Shown here piece by piece: positions 7,454-15,394 of a stretch of DNA of 16,905 nt; positions within the stretch are counted from its first letter, which is position 1; each line of letters opens with the position of its first letter. Source of the DNA: Deltaproteobacteria bacterium (GTDB lineage Bacteria; Desulfobacterota; DSM-4660; Desulfatiglandales; Desulfatiglandaceae). The notes under the pieces were generated by a model, which was not told the DNA's origin, searched no databases, and saw only the letters and a list, made by a program, of their open reading frames with translations. Position numbers and translations under genes: made by a program. Location: positions 1 to 16,905 of the forward strand of contig JABGPV010000094.1 in NCBI GenBank assembly GCA_018644785.1, written 5' to 3'.

Positions 7454-9114
7454 AATGGAAAAAGTGGTTAATTGGCTTGTTGTTGGTGGTTGTCGCATTT
7501 GTCATCGCTGCACCCCGAATTAAGAACTTCTTGATCCTGAATTCAACCCAGATTCGCCTTTTTTTCAAGCCCATCCCCCCAAACCAGGAAGTGGTCTGGG
7601 AGAAGGGGCCGGCTGTTGCTGAAAAGACGCCCGAGAATCGCCCCCCCAATGTGGTCCTGATCCTGGCTGACGACCTGGGCGCCAATGACCTGACATTCGC
7701 GGGTGGCGGAGTGGACAACGGTTCGGTTCCAACACCCAACATCGATTCCATCGCCCGGGAAGGGGTCAGTTTCAGCAATGGTTATGCCGGACATGCCACC
7801 TGTGCCCCATCCCGATCAGCTGTCTTGACCGGTCGTTACGGCAGTCGCGTCGGTTTTATCTCCACACCGGGACCGGCAATCGCCTGGAAATTTGTGGCTG
7901 AACTGCAGAAAGACGCCACCCGTCCGCCAACTTACATTGAGGAGCGGGCAGACGAGGTTCCCGATTCCACAGAAATGGGGCTGCCGCCGGAGGAGATCAC
8001 CATTGCAGAACTGCTCAACGAAAATGGCTATCATTCGGTGATGGTGGGGAAATGGCACCTGGGGATGTCAAAAGGTATACTTCCCAGCGACCAGGGGTTT
8101 GATGAGTTCGTGGGACTCACAGGCGGTGCCTCCCTGTACGCGCCGGTGGACAGCCCTGACTACGTCAATGCTGTTGTGGACTTTGACCCCATCGATTATA
8201 TGCAGTGGAAACTGACCACCTACCACGTTAAAACCAGCACCGGTGGTCATTTCGAACCCAGGGGTTATGTGACGGATTATTATGCGGAAGAGGCCGTTAA
8301 AGCCATTGAGGCCAATAAAAACCGGCCCTTTTTCCTCTACCTGGCCTTTAATGCCCCCCACTCACCGCTGCAGGCTACCAAAGCGGACTATGATGCGCTT
8401 TCTCATATCAAGGACCACAGGTTGCGTGTCTATGGTGCCATGATCCGGGCTCTTGACCGCGGCGTGGGGCAGGTACTTGACACATTGAAACGGAATGGTC
8501 TGGAAGAAAATACCCTGGTTATTTTCGCCAGCGACAATGGCGCCCCGGGATACCTGGGATTGCCTGACCTCAACAAACCTTTCAGGGGCTGGAAAATGAC
8601 CTTCTTCGAAGGCGGTCTCAATGTGCCGTACTTCATGAAATGGCCGGGACGGATACCTAAAGGAGCAACTTACGACAAACCCGTCCTGCATCAGGATATT
8701 TTCTCAACTGTGGCTGCTGCTGCCGGAAGCCCTCTACCGACTGACCGGAAGATTGATGGTGTGAACCTGCTACCCTATGTTAATGGCCAGGTCAACGGAA
8801 GACCCCACGAATCCCTTTTCTGGGACGGTGCGGTTTATCAAAGCGTGATGGTCGGCGACTGGAAATACCAGGTTGATACGCGAACGGGGAAACACTGGCT
8901 GTTTGATATGAAAGCGGATCCTACGGAACAGATTAACCTGGCAGACACCCGGCCTGAAAAACGGAAGGAACTGGAGACCGCCCTGGCTGATTTCAATCGC
9001 ACCGAAAAAGCCAAGCCGTTATGGCCGTCGCTGCTTGAATGGCCCGTCAGAGTCGACGAAACCCTGGACCAGTCCTGGGAAGAGAGCGATGAATACGTGA
9101 CTATAGCAAATTAA
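7450..9114 (+). CDS. Cys-type sulfatase (arylsulfatase family), membrane-anchored
   Basis: 554 residues. Residues 5-21 form a single hydrophobic segment (signal anchor), placing the enzyme outside the cytoplasmic membrane. The alkaline-phosphatase-fold core starts with VVLILADDLG (metal ligands D74, D75). The sulfatase signature HATCAPSRSAVLTGRYG has C118-x-P-S-R, where Cys118 would be oxidised to formylglycine by an anaerobic maturase. MVGKWHLG and IFASDNGAPGY supply further active-site residues. It hydrolyses a sulfate ester; aryl, sugar or steroid sulfates are all possible. No maturase gene lies in this window. AAAGGAG precedes the ATG, and the start overlaps the STAS stop. The RdhA-like gene follows after 16 bases, so the two should be co-transcribed. 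Family is very sure, substrate unknown. Confidence 0.95.
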   Translation: MKWKKWLIGLLLVVVAFVIAAPRIKNFLILNSTQIRLFFKPIPPNQEVVWEKGPAVAEKTPENRPPNVVLILADDLGANDLTFAGGGVDNGSVPTPNIDSIAREGVSFSNGYAGHATCAPSRSAVLTGRYGSRVGFISTPGPAIAWKFVAELQKDATRPPTYIEERADEVPDSTEMGLPPEEITIAELLNENGYHSVMVGKWHLGMSKGILPSDQGFDEFVGLTGGASLYAPVDSPDYVNAVVDFDPIDYMQWKLTTYHVKTSTGGHFEPRGYVTDYYAEEAVKAIEANKNRPFFLYLAFNAPHSPLQATKADYDALSHIKDHRLRVYGAMIRALDRGVGQVLDTLKRNGLEENTLVIFASDNGAPGYLGLPDLNKPFRGWKMTFFEGGLNVPYFMKWPGRIPKGATYDKPVLHQDIFSTVAAAAGSPLPTDRKIDGVNLLPYVNGQVNGRPHESLFWDGAVYQSVMVGDWKYQVDTRTGKHWLFDMKADPTEQINLADTRPEKRKELETALADFNRTEKAKPLWPSLLEWPVRVDETLDQSWEESDEYVTIAN

Positions 9115-9130
9115 CTATATGGAGAAGAGC

Positions 9131-10459
9131 ATGTCGTTGGAACAGGAAATAAAGGATTTTGTAAATGGGTTGGGAATCGATGTTGTGGGTGTTGCCGGAC
9201 CCGGTCGGTTTGACGGGCCGCCGTCGCTGGATCTGAACTATATTTTGAAAGGGGGGAAATCGGTTATCACCTTTGCCATCCCCTTCGATGTGGAGGCACT
9301 CTACTCTTATCTAAGCCGTAAGAGCGCGATACCCCACAATATTGACCAGTACCGGGTGCACCAGCGGGTGATTCATGCAGCGGAAAAGCTGAAAAAATTT
9401 CTGGAGGCCAAAGGTCACCGCGCAGCGCACATTGCCCCCAATGCCGGTTACCGCAAAGACCCCAAAAGTACCTTTGCCCTGATGCCCCAGTTTTCCCATC
9501 GTTACGCCGCATACGTGACAGGGATTGCAGCCCCTGGCATTTCCGGCAGTGCAGTTACCGAGAAGTATGGTGGGTCCGTCTGCCTGAACAGCGTTATCAC
9601 CGATGCGGTACTGGAAGGGGATCCCATGCTTCCGCCGCGGCATATCTTTGATGGGCTCTGCCAGGAGTGTATGGCCTGCACCGAGTCCTGCCCTCCCAAG
9701 ATGTTCATGAAGACAACCGAGGAGTACTCCCTGATCAACGGTCAGTTTTATCCCCGGGGCAAAAAACGGGATACCAACCTCTGTGCTGTCTCCTGCGGAG
9801 GTCTGCACGCGATCTCTGCGGATAAGACCTGGTCAAACTGGGGCAAGGGGTGGATCGACAGCTGGACCGGTGTGGAACCGGATCCGGAGAAGCAGAATAT
9901 TGGAGCGGATATGCGCCGGGTGTTCGGGTTCAACCAGGATCTGCCGGCCCGTATTTCCCCAATCGCTGTTGTCGTTCAGGATGCGATCGAAGAAGGGTTT
10001 TTTGAAGAGGGAGGGCCCTTTCCCTCATACGAAGAGCTGGAAGGCGAGACGGAGGGCCAGAAATTGCGCAGTTTTGCCGATGCCATCGAAAAGCATGTCA
10101 CAGATAATGCGATTGCTGATCCACTGGCCCTGACCTGCAACCAGTGCAACGTGGTTTGCGGGCCTACAGCAGAGGAATCAAACAAGCGCTGGCAGATGAT
10201 CAAAAAGGGCGGAATTCTCACATACAAAGAGAACAATGAGCCCTGCTGGGTCCATGATTTTCCGGAAGCGGAACAGATGCGCAAGGACTATCAATATAAG
10301 GTTAAGAAGCAGGTGGTGAAGGAGGTCAATGGGCGAAGATTTAAAATATTAACGAAACACCTGGGGATCGATTTTCACACCATTTTTAAGGGCAGGAGTT
10401 ACAAGAAAAAGCTGAACAAGGCACTGAACGCGGCGGGTCTGCCCCCGCAGGATTTCTAA
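9131..10459 (+). CDS. Cytoplasmic RdhA/QueG-like corrinoid and 4Fe-4S protein, copy 1
   Basis: 442 residues, no Tat signal or membrane segment. The N-terminal half resembles the corrinoid-binding domain of epoxyqueuosine reductase and reductive dehalogenases (GIDVVGVAGPGRF; KYGGSVCLNSVITDAVLEGDP). The Fe-S part has C177-x2-C-x2-C-x3-C187-P. Then come C218-x3-C222 in a position like the lone cysteine of the family, with W-rich text after it (TWSNWGKGWIDSW), and C336-x2-C-x3-C343-G-P. That supports two 4Fe-4S clusters and corrinoid reductive chemistry in the cytoplasm. True QueG is shorter and would not sit in such a cluster, so another substrate is likely. The start is ATG 9131, with GGAGAAG at 9121 placed correctly and the N-terminus aligning with copy 2; the ATG at 9119 overlaps that ribosome site. 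Reaction unknown. Confidence 0.8.
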   Translation: MSLEQEIKDFVNGLGIDVVGVAGPGRFDGPPSLDLNYILKGGKSVITFAIPFDVEALYSYLSRKSAIPHNIDQYRVHQRVIHAAEKLKKFLEAKGHRAAHIAPNAGYRKDPKSTFALMPQFSHRYAAYVTGIAAPGISGSAVTEKYGGSVCLNSVITDAVLEGDPMLPPRHIFDGLCQECMACTESCPPKMFMKTTEEYSLINGQFYPRGKKRDTNLCAVSCGGLHAISADKTWSNWGKGWIDSWTGVEPDPEKQNIGADMRRVFGFNQDLPARISPIAVVVQDAIEEGFFEEGGPFPSYEELEGETEGQKLRSFADAIEKHVTDNAIADPLALTCNQCNVVCGPTAEESNKRWQMIKKGGILTYKENNEPCWVHDFPEAEQMRKDYQYKVKKQVVKEVNGRRFKILTKHLGIDFHTIFKGRSYKKKLNKALNAAGLPPQDF

Positions 10460-10655
10460 GGGTCGGCTTATCAATTGGCCCACCTTCTGTTTGCAAAATG
10501 TTCAGTTAAAGGTCGGCTAAAAGATTAGTTCACATTCTGTTTGTAAAATGTCTGGCTGATTGGACTTTTTCAAACAGACAAAGTGAAGTTATCTTTTAAC
10601 GATCCCCCTTGTACTTTTGCAAACAGATTAGGTGGCGTTATTGATAAACGATCCC
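10460..10655. repeat. Nested-hairpin intergenic element A (two direct arms and their two inverted partners)
   Basis: Four arms of about 41 bases: arm1 10460-10500, arm2 10510-10550, arm2' 10566-10606 and arm1' 10615-10655. Arm1 and arm2 are diverged direct copies (GGTCGGCT ... CTGTTTG); arm2' and arm1' are their inverted partners ending CGATCCC. The structure is an inner hairpin (arm2/arm2') inside an outer one (arm1/arm1'). TTATCAAT at 10468-10475 pairs with ATTGATAA at 10640-10647, while the homologous arm2 bases TAAAAGAT pair with ATCTTTTA: the sequence changed but pairing is kept. It begins one base after the stop of RdhA-like copy 1. A related single hairpin lies at 14190-14286 in opposite orientation. 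Confidence 0.85.
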
Positions 10656-10681
10656 TAAGGGGCGGTTGAGCCAAAACGCAC

Positions 10682-10720
10682 AGATCACGGATATTCGGTA
10701 CTGTAGAAAATCTGTGATCT
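10682..10720. repeat. Imperfect inverted repeat around the AGATCAC motif
   Basis: AGATCACGGATATT (10682-10695) and AAAATCTGTGATCT (10707-10720) pair at 12 of 14 positions around an 11-base loop, about 30 bases before the ATG of RdhA-like copy 2. It may be a leader hairpin, an operator, or another interspersed repeat; motifs of this kind are common between genes in many genomes. Confidence 0.45.
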
Positions 10721-10750
10721 CAATGAGGATGTCAAAATAGGGGTAAAAAT

Positions 10751-12094
10751 ATGCAAACACTGGAAGAGAAGATCAAGAATTTTGTGAAGGAACAGGGGAT
10801 TGAAGTCGTGGGTCTGGCCGGGCCGGAGCGGTTCAAGGGACCCAAACCCCCCTCCATGAACCCGGCGTATATTTTGAAGGGAGCCAAATCCATTGTCTCA
10901 TTTGTGATGCCGATGAATGTTGAGGCGATATACGACTGGTTCACCAAGAAAAGCAATGTGACGCACCAGGTGGACCAGACCAATCTCAATCAGGAGATGG
11001 GGCAAAAGTCTAAAGCAATTGCCGAATTTATTCAGAACATGGGGTACAAAGCCAAAGCCGTGGGGACCAACAACAACTATCGTCGCTCGCCGGATGTGAT
11101 GTCCACCAGGCCGGAGTTTTCTCATCGATTTGGTGCCATCGCTGCCGGGGTTGGGGGGCAGGGATGGTCCGGCAATATCATGACCAAAGCGTATGGTGCA
11201 GCTGTTTACCTGGGTACGGTGGTGACCACTGCAGAGTTGAAAAGCGATCCGGCCCTCGACCCCCGGTATTTTATCGAAGACTACTGCTACAAATGCCGGT
11301 TATGTGATAAAACCTGTGTCTCGGGCATGTTCGATTCCCAGGAAGAGGAGTATGTGCTGTTGAATGAGGACCTTCACCCACGTGCAAAGCGTATCAGTAT
11401 CGATCTTTGCAATACCTCATGCTTTGCCCTGCACTCCCTCTCCCGGGATAAAAAATGGAGCACCTGGGGCATTCATTGGATCGACTCATGGGTCGATAAT
11501 CCACCGGTGGATGGTGAAAATGCCAGAATCAAGAAGGATCTGATCATCAAAGGCACCCAGATCGGCGATGCAACCCCCAAATATGACATTATCCGGCATA
11601 TTACCAATACAGTCATCCCCGATGATTTGATGGCGGAATACAACGAGAAGATGTCTTCTTTAAAAACGCAAAAGGAACGAAACGCGTTTCTCAGCGATTG
11701 GGCGGAACGAATCGGAGTGAAAAATGTGAAGGAGGATCGCTTCCTGGTTTGTGGAAATTGTGCCCTGATTTGCGGTCCAACCCTTGAAGAGACGCGCAAG
11801 CGTTATGACATGCTGGTCAATTCCGGAATTGTGATTCCGGGTCCCGATGAGGAGAATCTTATTGTGCATTCGTACGAGGAAGCAGTTGAAAAGCGGCAGG
11901 AGCACTTTCCTAAGGTAACAAAAGCGGAGATGGCAAAGGATGCCGCAGAATCGGCGGCTCTCTGGGCAAGACTCTATCTGGGGACCAACCCCACCGAGGA
12001 GCATAAGGGCAGAGTCTATGAAAAGCAGAGATTGGCGGCAGTCAAAAAGTTGGAAGGCCAAACCAGGATTTCGGATGGTAAGACAGCAAAATGA
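10751..12094 (+). CDS. Cytoplasmic RdhA/QueG-like corrinoid and 4Fe-4S protein, copy 2
   Basis: 447 residues and a clear paralogue of the preceding RdhA-like protein: the same start (EKIKNFVKEQGIEVVGLAGPERF), the same corrinoid-domain landmarks (SHRFGAIAAGVGGQGWSG, AVYLGTVVTTAEL) and the same cysteine layout. Cluster cysteines are C179-x2-C-x2-C-x3-C189, followed by Val instead of the usual Pro; then C220-x3-C224 with KWSTWGIHWIDSW; then C334-x2-C-x3-C341-G-P. It has no export signal. ATG 10751 follows a TAGGGGT ribosome site. The divergence between the copies (many changes but all cysteines kept) suggests an old duplication, and they may act as a heteromer or on successive substrates. Copy 2 is separated from copy 1 by 291 bases of repeats, so it may have its own expression level. 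Reaction unknown. Confidence 0.8.
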   Translation: MQTLEEKIKNFVKEQGIEVVGLAGPERFKGPKPPSMNPAYILKGAKSIVSFVMPMNVEAIYDWFTKKSNVTHQVDQTNLNQEMGQKSKAIAEFIQNMGYKAKAVGTNNNYRRSPDVMSTRPEFSHRFGAIAAGVGGQGWSGNIMTKAYGAAVYLGTVVTTAELKSDPALDPRYFIEDYCYKCRLCDKTCVSGMFDSQEEEYVLLNEDLHPRAKRISIDLCNTSCFALHSLSRDKKWSTWGIHWIDSWVDNPPVDGENARIKKDLIIKGTQIGDATPKYDIIRHITNTVIPDDLMAEYNEKMSSLKTQKERNAFLSDWAERIGVKNVKEDRFLVCGNCALICGPTLEETRKRYDMLVNSGIVIPGPDEENLIVHSYEEAVEKRQEHFPKVTKAEMAKDAAESAALWARLYLGTNPTEEHKGRVYEKQRLAAVKKLEGQTRISDGKTAK

Positions 12095-12286
12095 AATCGA
12101 CGTGACGGGAAAGCAGCAACTCTCTGGAACCGCATACGATGCGGAACTTAACCGACGTCAAAATGGGATAACCGGCACTGTCTTTTTGAATCTCATTGGC
12201 TGATAGACATATTGCAACAATAGGAATAGTACTTTGTTAAACGACTGGTAAATACTGGATTTTCATCAATAAACACGGAGTTGAAT
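12095..12286. other. Intergenic gap with a small hairpin (12130-12144)
   Basis: This 192-base gap holds one clear structure, CCGCAT-ACG-ATGCGG, a perfect 6-bp stem with a 3-base loop. It lacks a U-tract, so it is not a convincing terminator. No sigma-54 match and only poor sigma-70 matches were seen before the acyl-CoA synthetase gene, so readthrough from upstream is likely. Confidence 0.4.
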
Positions 12287-14134
12287 ATGAGTGCACCTGT
12301 AACCAAAAATATCGATCATCAAAGAACCCTGAGTTTCAGCGAGGTATTCCCGAAAATCCTGGGCATGATTCCCAGGATACCAAAATTCGCCAAGACATTG
12401 AAGAAACTGCTGAGCCTCACCGATGAGGATCCGCTGTCACTCGGGCGTGTTATCGAGGAGGTTGCCGTGACCTACAAGGATCGCACGGCGCTGTTGTTTG
12501 AGGACCAGTCCTGGACCTACCACCAGTACAACCAGGAGGCCAATCGACTGGCCAATTATCTGCTCTCCCGGGGGGTGAAAAAGGGGGACAACATCGTCAG
12601 TTTCATCAACAATCGCCCGGCCCTGCTGTTTACCATGGCGGCGGCGGCCAAGATCGGTGCCCGAGTCTCGCTGATCAATTTCAATCTCCGGAAAAAGGTG
12701 CTGAGTCACTGCGTCAACATCATGCCGATCAAACTCTACCTGGTTGACGAGGAGCTGGTGGATGCCTTTGAAGAGATTCGATCTGATCTGCCGGAGAGCG
12801 CCAAAGGCAACCTCTATTTCTATCCGGACGCCGGCACCCGGGAGGCCCCGGAAGGCTATCATGATATGAAACAGGGAATGGCAGCTGAATCCGACCTGAA
12901 TCCGCCCACCACCAATGATATTGTACTGGGTGACGGTATCTGCTACATCTTCACCTCGGGCACCACCGGATTTCCCAAGGCCGCTCCGCAGTTTCATCGC
13001 TCCATGTACCGGGCAGCCACGTTTATCGGTTCCCTGGTTCTGAATATCAAAAAGGAGGACCGCGTCTATGTGGTCCTGCCCTTTTTTCATTCCAACGCCA
13101 TCAAACTCTCCTGGATGAGCACCTTCTCGAAAGGGGCCACCCTGATTATGAAGCGGAAATTCAGCGCCAGCAGTTTCTGGGATGACGTCCGCAAGTACAG
13201 GGCCAACACCTTTATCTACATCGGTGAATTGTGCAGCTACCTCATGAACCAGCCGGAAAAGGAGAGCGACAAGGACAATACCATTGAGAAGATCCTGGGC
13301 AACGGCCTGCGGCCTGAAATCTGGAAGAAATTCAAGAATCGTTTTCAGATTTCACGGGTGATGGAGTTTTATGGGGCCTCGGAGTCCAATGGCGGCACAT
13401 TCAATCTCCTGAACCTGGACGAAACCGTGGGGATGGCGCTCGAAAGCCATACCATTGTCGAGTATGACATCGAAGAGGAGGCCTTTGTCCGGGATGAGAA
13501 CGGTTTCTGTAAAAAGACGCCGAAGGGCGGAGCCGGCATGCTGTTGTGGGAACTGCCGGATGGTAAGGACCAGTTCACGGGTTATACGGATCCCAAGGAG
13601 AGTGAAAAGAAGATCCTGACCGATGTGTTTGCCAAGGGAGACCGCTGGTTCAACACCGGTGACATGATGCGGGTGATGGGATTCAACCACTATCAATTCG
13701 CCGACCGCATGGGGGATACCTTCCGCTGGAAAGGGGAAAACGTAGCCACCCACGAGGTGGAAGAGACCGTCAACGCCTTTGCCCAGGTGGCGGAATCGAC
13801 CACCTATGGCATCTCCATGCCGGGTTCGGATGGACGGCTGGGGATGACCTCCGTGATTCCCTTCTGCCCCTTCGAAGAGTTTGACCTGGCCGGATTTGCG
13901 GAACATGTCACCAAAGCCCTGCCTGCTTATGCAGTACCCCGCTTCCTGCGCTTCAAAAAGGAGTTTGAAACCACTGCCACCCACAAGATCAAGAAGGTCC
14001 AACTTCAGCAGGAGGGATTTGATATCAAGACGGTCAAGGATCCCCTTTACGTCCTGATTCCCGGGCGTGATGCCTTTGAACCCCTGACGGATGCGCTGTT
14101 TGCCGAGATCCAGGACGGGAAATACAATTTTTAA
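12287..14134 (+). CDS. Long-chain/very-long-chain acyl-CoA synthetase, FATP type
   Basis: 615 residues, usual length for the FATP/VLACS branch of ANL adenylating enzymes. The AMP-binding motif YIFTSGTTGFPKAAPQFH starts at 220. MEFYGASESNGG is the A5 region, and GDMMRVMGFNHYQFADRMGD with FRWKGENVATHEVEETV (D473 onward) is the FATP-type A7/A8 hinge. The C-terminal HKIKKVQLQQEGFD and the closing DPLYVLIPGRDAFEPLTDALFAEIQDG text are characteristic of FATP relatives. It activates a carboxylic acid with ATP and CoA through an acyl-adenylate. Here the substrate could be a fatty, steroid-side-chain or other bulky acid. The start is ATG 12287, with GGAG at 12277-12280 six bases upstream; an in-frame TTG at 12281 lies inside that spacer. 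It probably supplies the CoA ester for the pathway of this cluster. Confidence 0.92.
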   Translation: MSAPVTKNIDHQRTLSFSEVFPKILGMIPRIPKFAKTLKKLLSLTDEDPLSLGRVIEEVAVTYKDRTALLFEDQSWTYHQYNQEANRLANYLLSRGVKKGDNIVSFINNRPALLFTMAAAAKIGARVSLINFNLRKKVLSHCVNIMPIKLYLVDEELVDAFEEIRSDLPESAKGNLYFYPDAGTREAPEGYHDMKQGMAAESDLNPPTTNDIVLGDGICYIFTSGTTGFPKAAPQFHRSMYRAATFIGSLVLNIKKEDRVYVVLPFFHSNAIKLSWMSTFSKGATLIMKRKFSASSFWDDVRKYRANTFIYIGELCSYLMNQPEKESDKDNTIEKILGNGLRPEIWKKFKNRFQISRVMEFYGASESNGGTFNLLNLDETVGMALESHTIVEYDIEEEAFVRDENGFCKKTPKGGAGMLLWELPDGKDQFTGYTDPKESEKKILTDVFAKGDRWFNTGDMMRVMGFNHYQFADRMGDTFRWKGENVATHEVEETVNAFAQVAESTTYGISMPGSDGRLGMTSVIPFCPFEEFDLAGFAEHVTKALPAYAVPRFLRFKKEFETTATHKIKKVQLQQEGFDIKTVKDPLYVLIPGRDAFEPLTDALFAEIQDGKYNF

Positions 14135-14151
14135 GCGCTTTGTGTCGAATG

Positions 14152-14171
14152 CCCCGCGGCTTGCTGCGGGG
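14152..14171 (+). terminator. Possible weak terminator hairpin after the acyl-CoA synthetase gene
   Basis: CCCCGC (14152-14157) pairs with GCGGGG (14166-14171) around an 8-base loop, 17 bases after the stop codon. The following TAGTTTACTATTT is only modestly T-rich, so it may be a partial terminator or an mRNA 3'-end stabiliser. Confidence 0.4.
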
Positions 14172-14189
14172 TAGTTTACTATTTGCATA

Positions 14190-14286
14190 GGGATCGTTTA
14201 ATGATACCGTCACTTCATCCGTTTGCAAAAGCCCCAAAGGACGGGCATTTTGCAAGCGGAATGTGACCTAATCAATAAGCCGACCC
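14190..14286. repeat. Single-hairpin intergenic element B, related to element A but inverted
   Basis: The left arm 14190-14231 starts GGGATCGTTTA and ends GTTTGCAAAAG. The right arm 14246-14286 starts CATTTTGCAAGC and ends AAGCCGACCC. The arms fold on each other, with the stem continuing through GCCC/GGGC at the tip. Its two unlike ends, GGGATCG and CGACCC, are those of element A in reverse order, so the element is oriented oppositely. It ends three bases before the AGGAG ribosome site of the Fe-S protein gene and would form a large hairpin in that leader. Confidence 0.8.
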
Positions 14287-14299
14287 GTAGGAGAATAAA

Positions 14300-15376
14300 A
14301 TGGAACCGAATGAACTATATGGAAGACTGCGCGAGCACCTGAACAATTTTCTGATGGGAATGCCCCACGAGCCCACCCTGATGCAGATGCTGAAGGTGAT
14401 GTTTCCGCTCGATGAGGCGGAGATTGCGCTTAAAATTCCCATGGCAGATACAAAACTCTCCGAGCTGGAACAACAGTTTCCGGAGGTGGACAACCTGGAA
14501 GAGATTCTGATGCGGATGGTTGATCGTGGTACGGTTTTCTGGAATCAGGCCCCGGGTAAGGAGAAGGTGTACCGGCTGATGACAGGCGTCGGCGGCTGGG
14601 CAGAGACCCCTTTCTGGGGCGGCAGGGACACCCCCCAGGCACGGGAGATGGCCCCGCTCTATAAGAATATGAAAACGCTGGCGTACAGTAAAGCGTTGGC
14701 AGAGGGTGCGCCGCTGGTGAGGGTGATTCCGGTGATGGAGTCGCTGGAGGACAGCTCCGCAGTCCTTCCGTATGACGAGTTGATTCCCAAAATCGAAGCC
14801 ACCAAATTCAGGGCGGTGGCTCACTGCCCCTGCCGACACGCTGCCAACTTGAGAGGTGAGGGGTGCGATCACACCGTGGATAACTGCCTCCACTTCGGAA
14901 CCTTTGCCCGCTTCATGGTGGAGCAGGATATTGCGCGGGAGATCAGTGTGGAAGAAACCATAGATATTCTGAAAGCCGCCCGATCGGAAGGGTTGGTCCA
15001 CGTGGCCAACAACATGGACGGTCACCTGGAATCGATCTGCAACTGCTGCACTTGTGGCGACTGTTACTGGCTGAATACAGCAAAAGACATTAATAGGGAC
15101 GTACTGATGGAATCCAATTATGTGGCGAAGGCGGACGAGGATACGTGTACACTATGTGGTGAATGTGAGGAGCGCTGCCCCATGGAGGCAATCGAGGTTG
15201 ACGGTCACGATTGCGCCGAGGTCGATGCCAAGCTTTGTATCGGTTGCGGGGTCTGTACCATCTGTGATGAAGAAGCGATCAAGCTGGTGCCGCGGGAAAC
15301 CATCAAAACGCCGCCAAATTTGATGGAATGGGCGAGTCAGCGCATGGAAGCCTTCAAGCAGAGAAAGAGCGAATAG
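14300..15376 (+). CDS. Multi-cluster 4Fe-4S protein (ferredoxin-like electron carrier or oxidoreductase subunit)
   Basis: 358 residues. About 1-165 lack cysteines and are helical (EPTLMQMLKVMFPLDEAEIALKI; ELEQQFPEVDNLEEILMRMVDRG), resembling a winged-helix start. The middle has C176-P-C178-R and then GCDHTVDNC, followed by the dense C247-x-CC-x-C-x2-C255 group. The C-terminus is a ferredoxin domain: C283-x2-C-x2-C-x3-C293-P is normal, but the second motif reads C313-x2-C-x2-C-x2-C322-D, one residue shorter and without the proline. It probably passes electrons in the cytoplasm, possibly to the two RdhA-like proteins, which need low-potential electrons; that link is inferred from position. AGGAG at 14289 gives a good start. 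The large hairpin element just upstream may tune its translation. Confidence 0.85.
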   Translation: MEPNELYGRLREHLNNFLMGMPHEPTLMQMLKVMFPLDEAEIALKIPMADTKLSELEQQFPEVDNLEEILMRMVDRGTVFWNQAPGKEKVYRLMTGVGGWAETPFWGGRDTPQAREMAPLYKNMKTLAYSKALAEGAPLVRVIPVMESLEDSSAVLPYDELIPKIEATKFRAVAHCPCRHAANLRGEGCDHTVDNCLHFGTFARFMVEQDIAREISVEETIDILKAARSEGLVHVANNMDGHLESICNCCTCGDCYWLNTAKDINRDVLMESNYVAKADEDTCTLCGECEERCPMEAIEVDGHDCAEVDAKLCIGCGVCTICDEEAIKLVPRETIKTPPNLMEWASQRMEAFKQRKSE

Positions 15377-15394
15377 GGGTAATTTAACATAGGA

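Noticed and set aside
9131..10459. Calling the RdhA-like proteins true epoxyqueuosine reductase (queG)
   Set aside because: They occur as a tandem pair in a catabolic-looking cluster, are longer than usual QueG and have an extra C-x3-C pair; tRNA modification is unlikely.
10460..10655. CRISPR array
   Set aside because: There are only two direct copies, diverged from each other, and both have inverted partners; no regular spacers and no cas genes.
12190..12240. Sigma-54 promoter before the acyl-CoA synthetase (TTGGCTG ... ATTGCA)
   Set aside because: GG and GC are separated by 14 bases, not 10, so the spacing is incompatible.
12437..14188. Long minus-strand open frames (217 and 278 residues) opposite the acyl-CoA synthetase
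   Set aside because: They are antisense to a clearly recognisable gene, have no family resemblance and arise from codon bias of the real frame.
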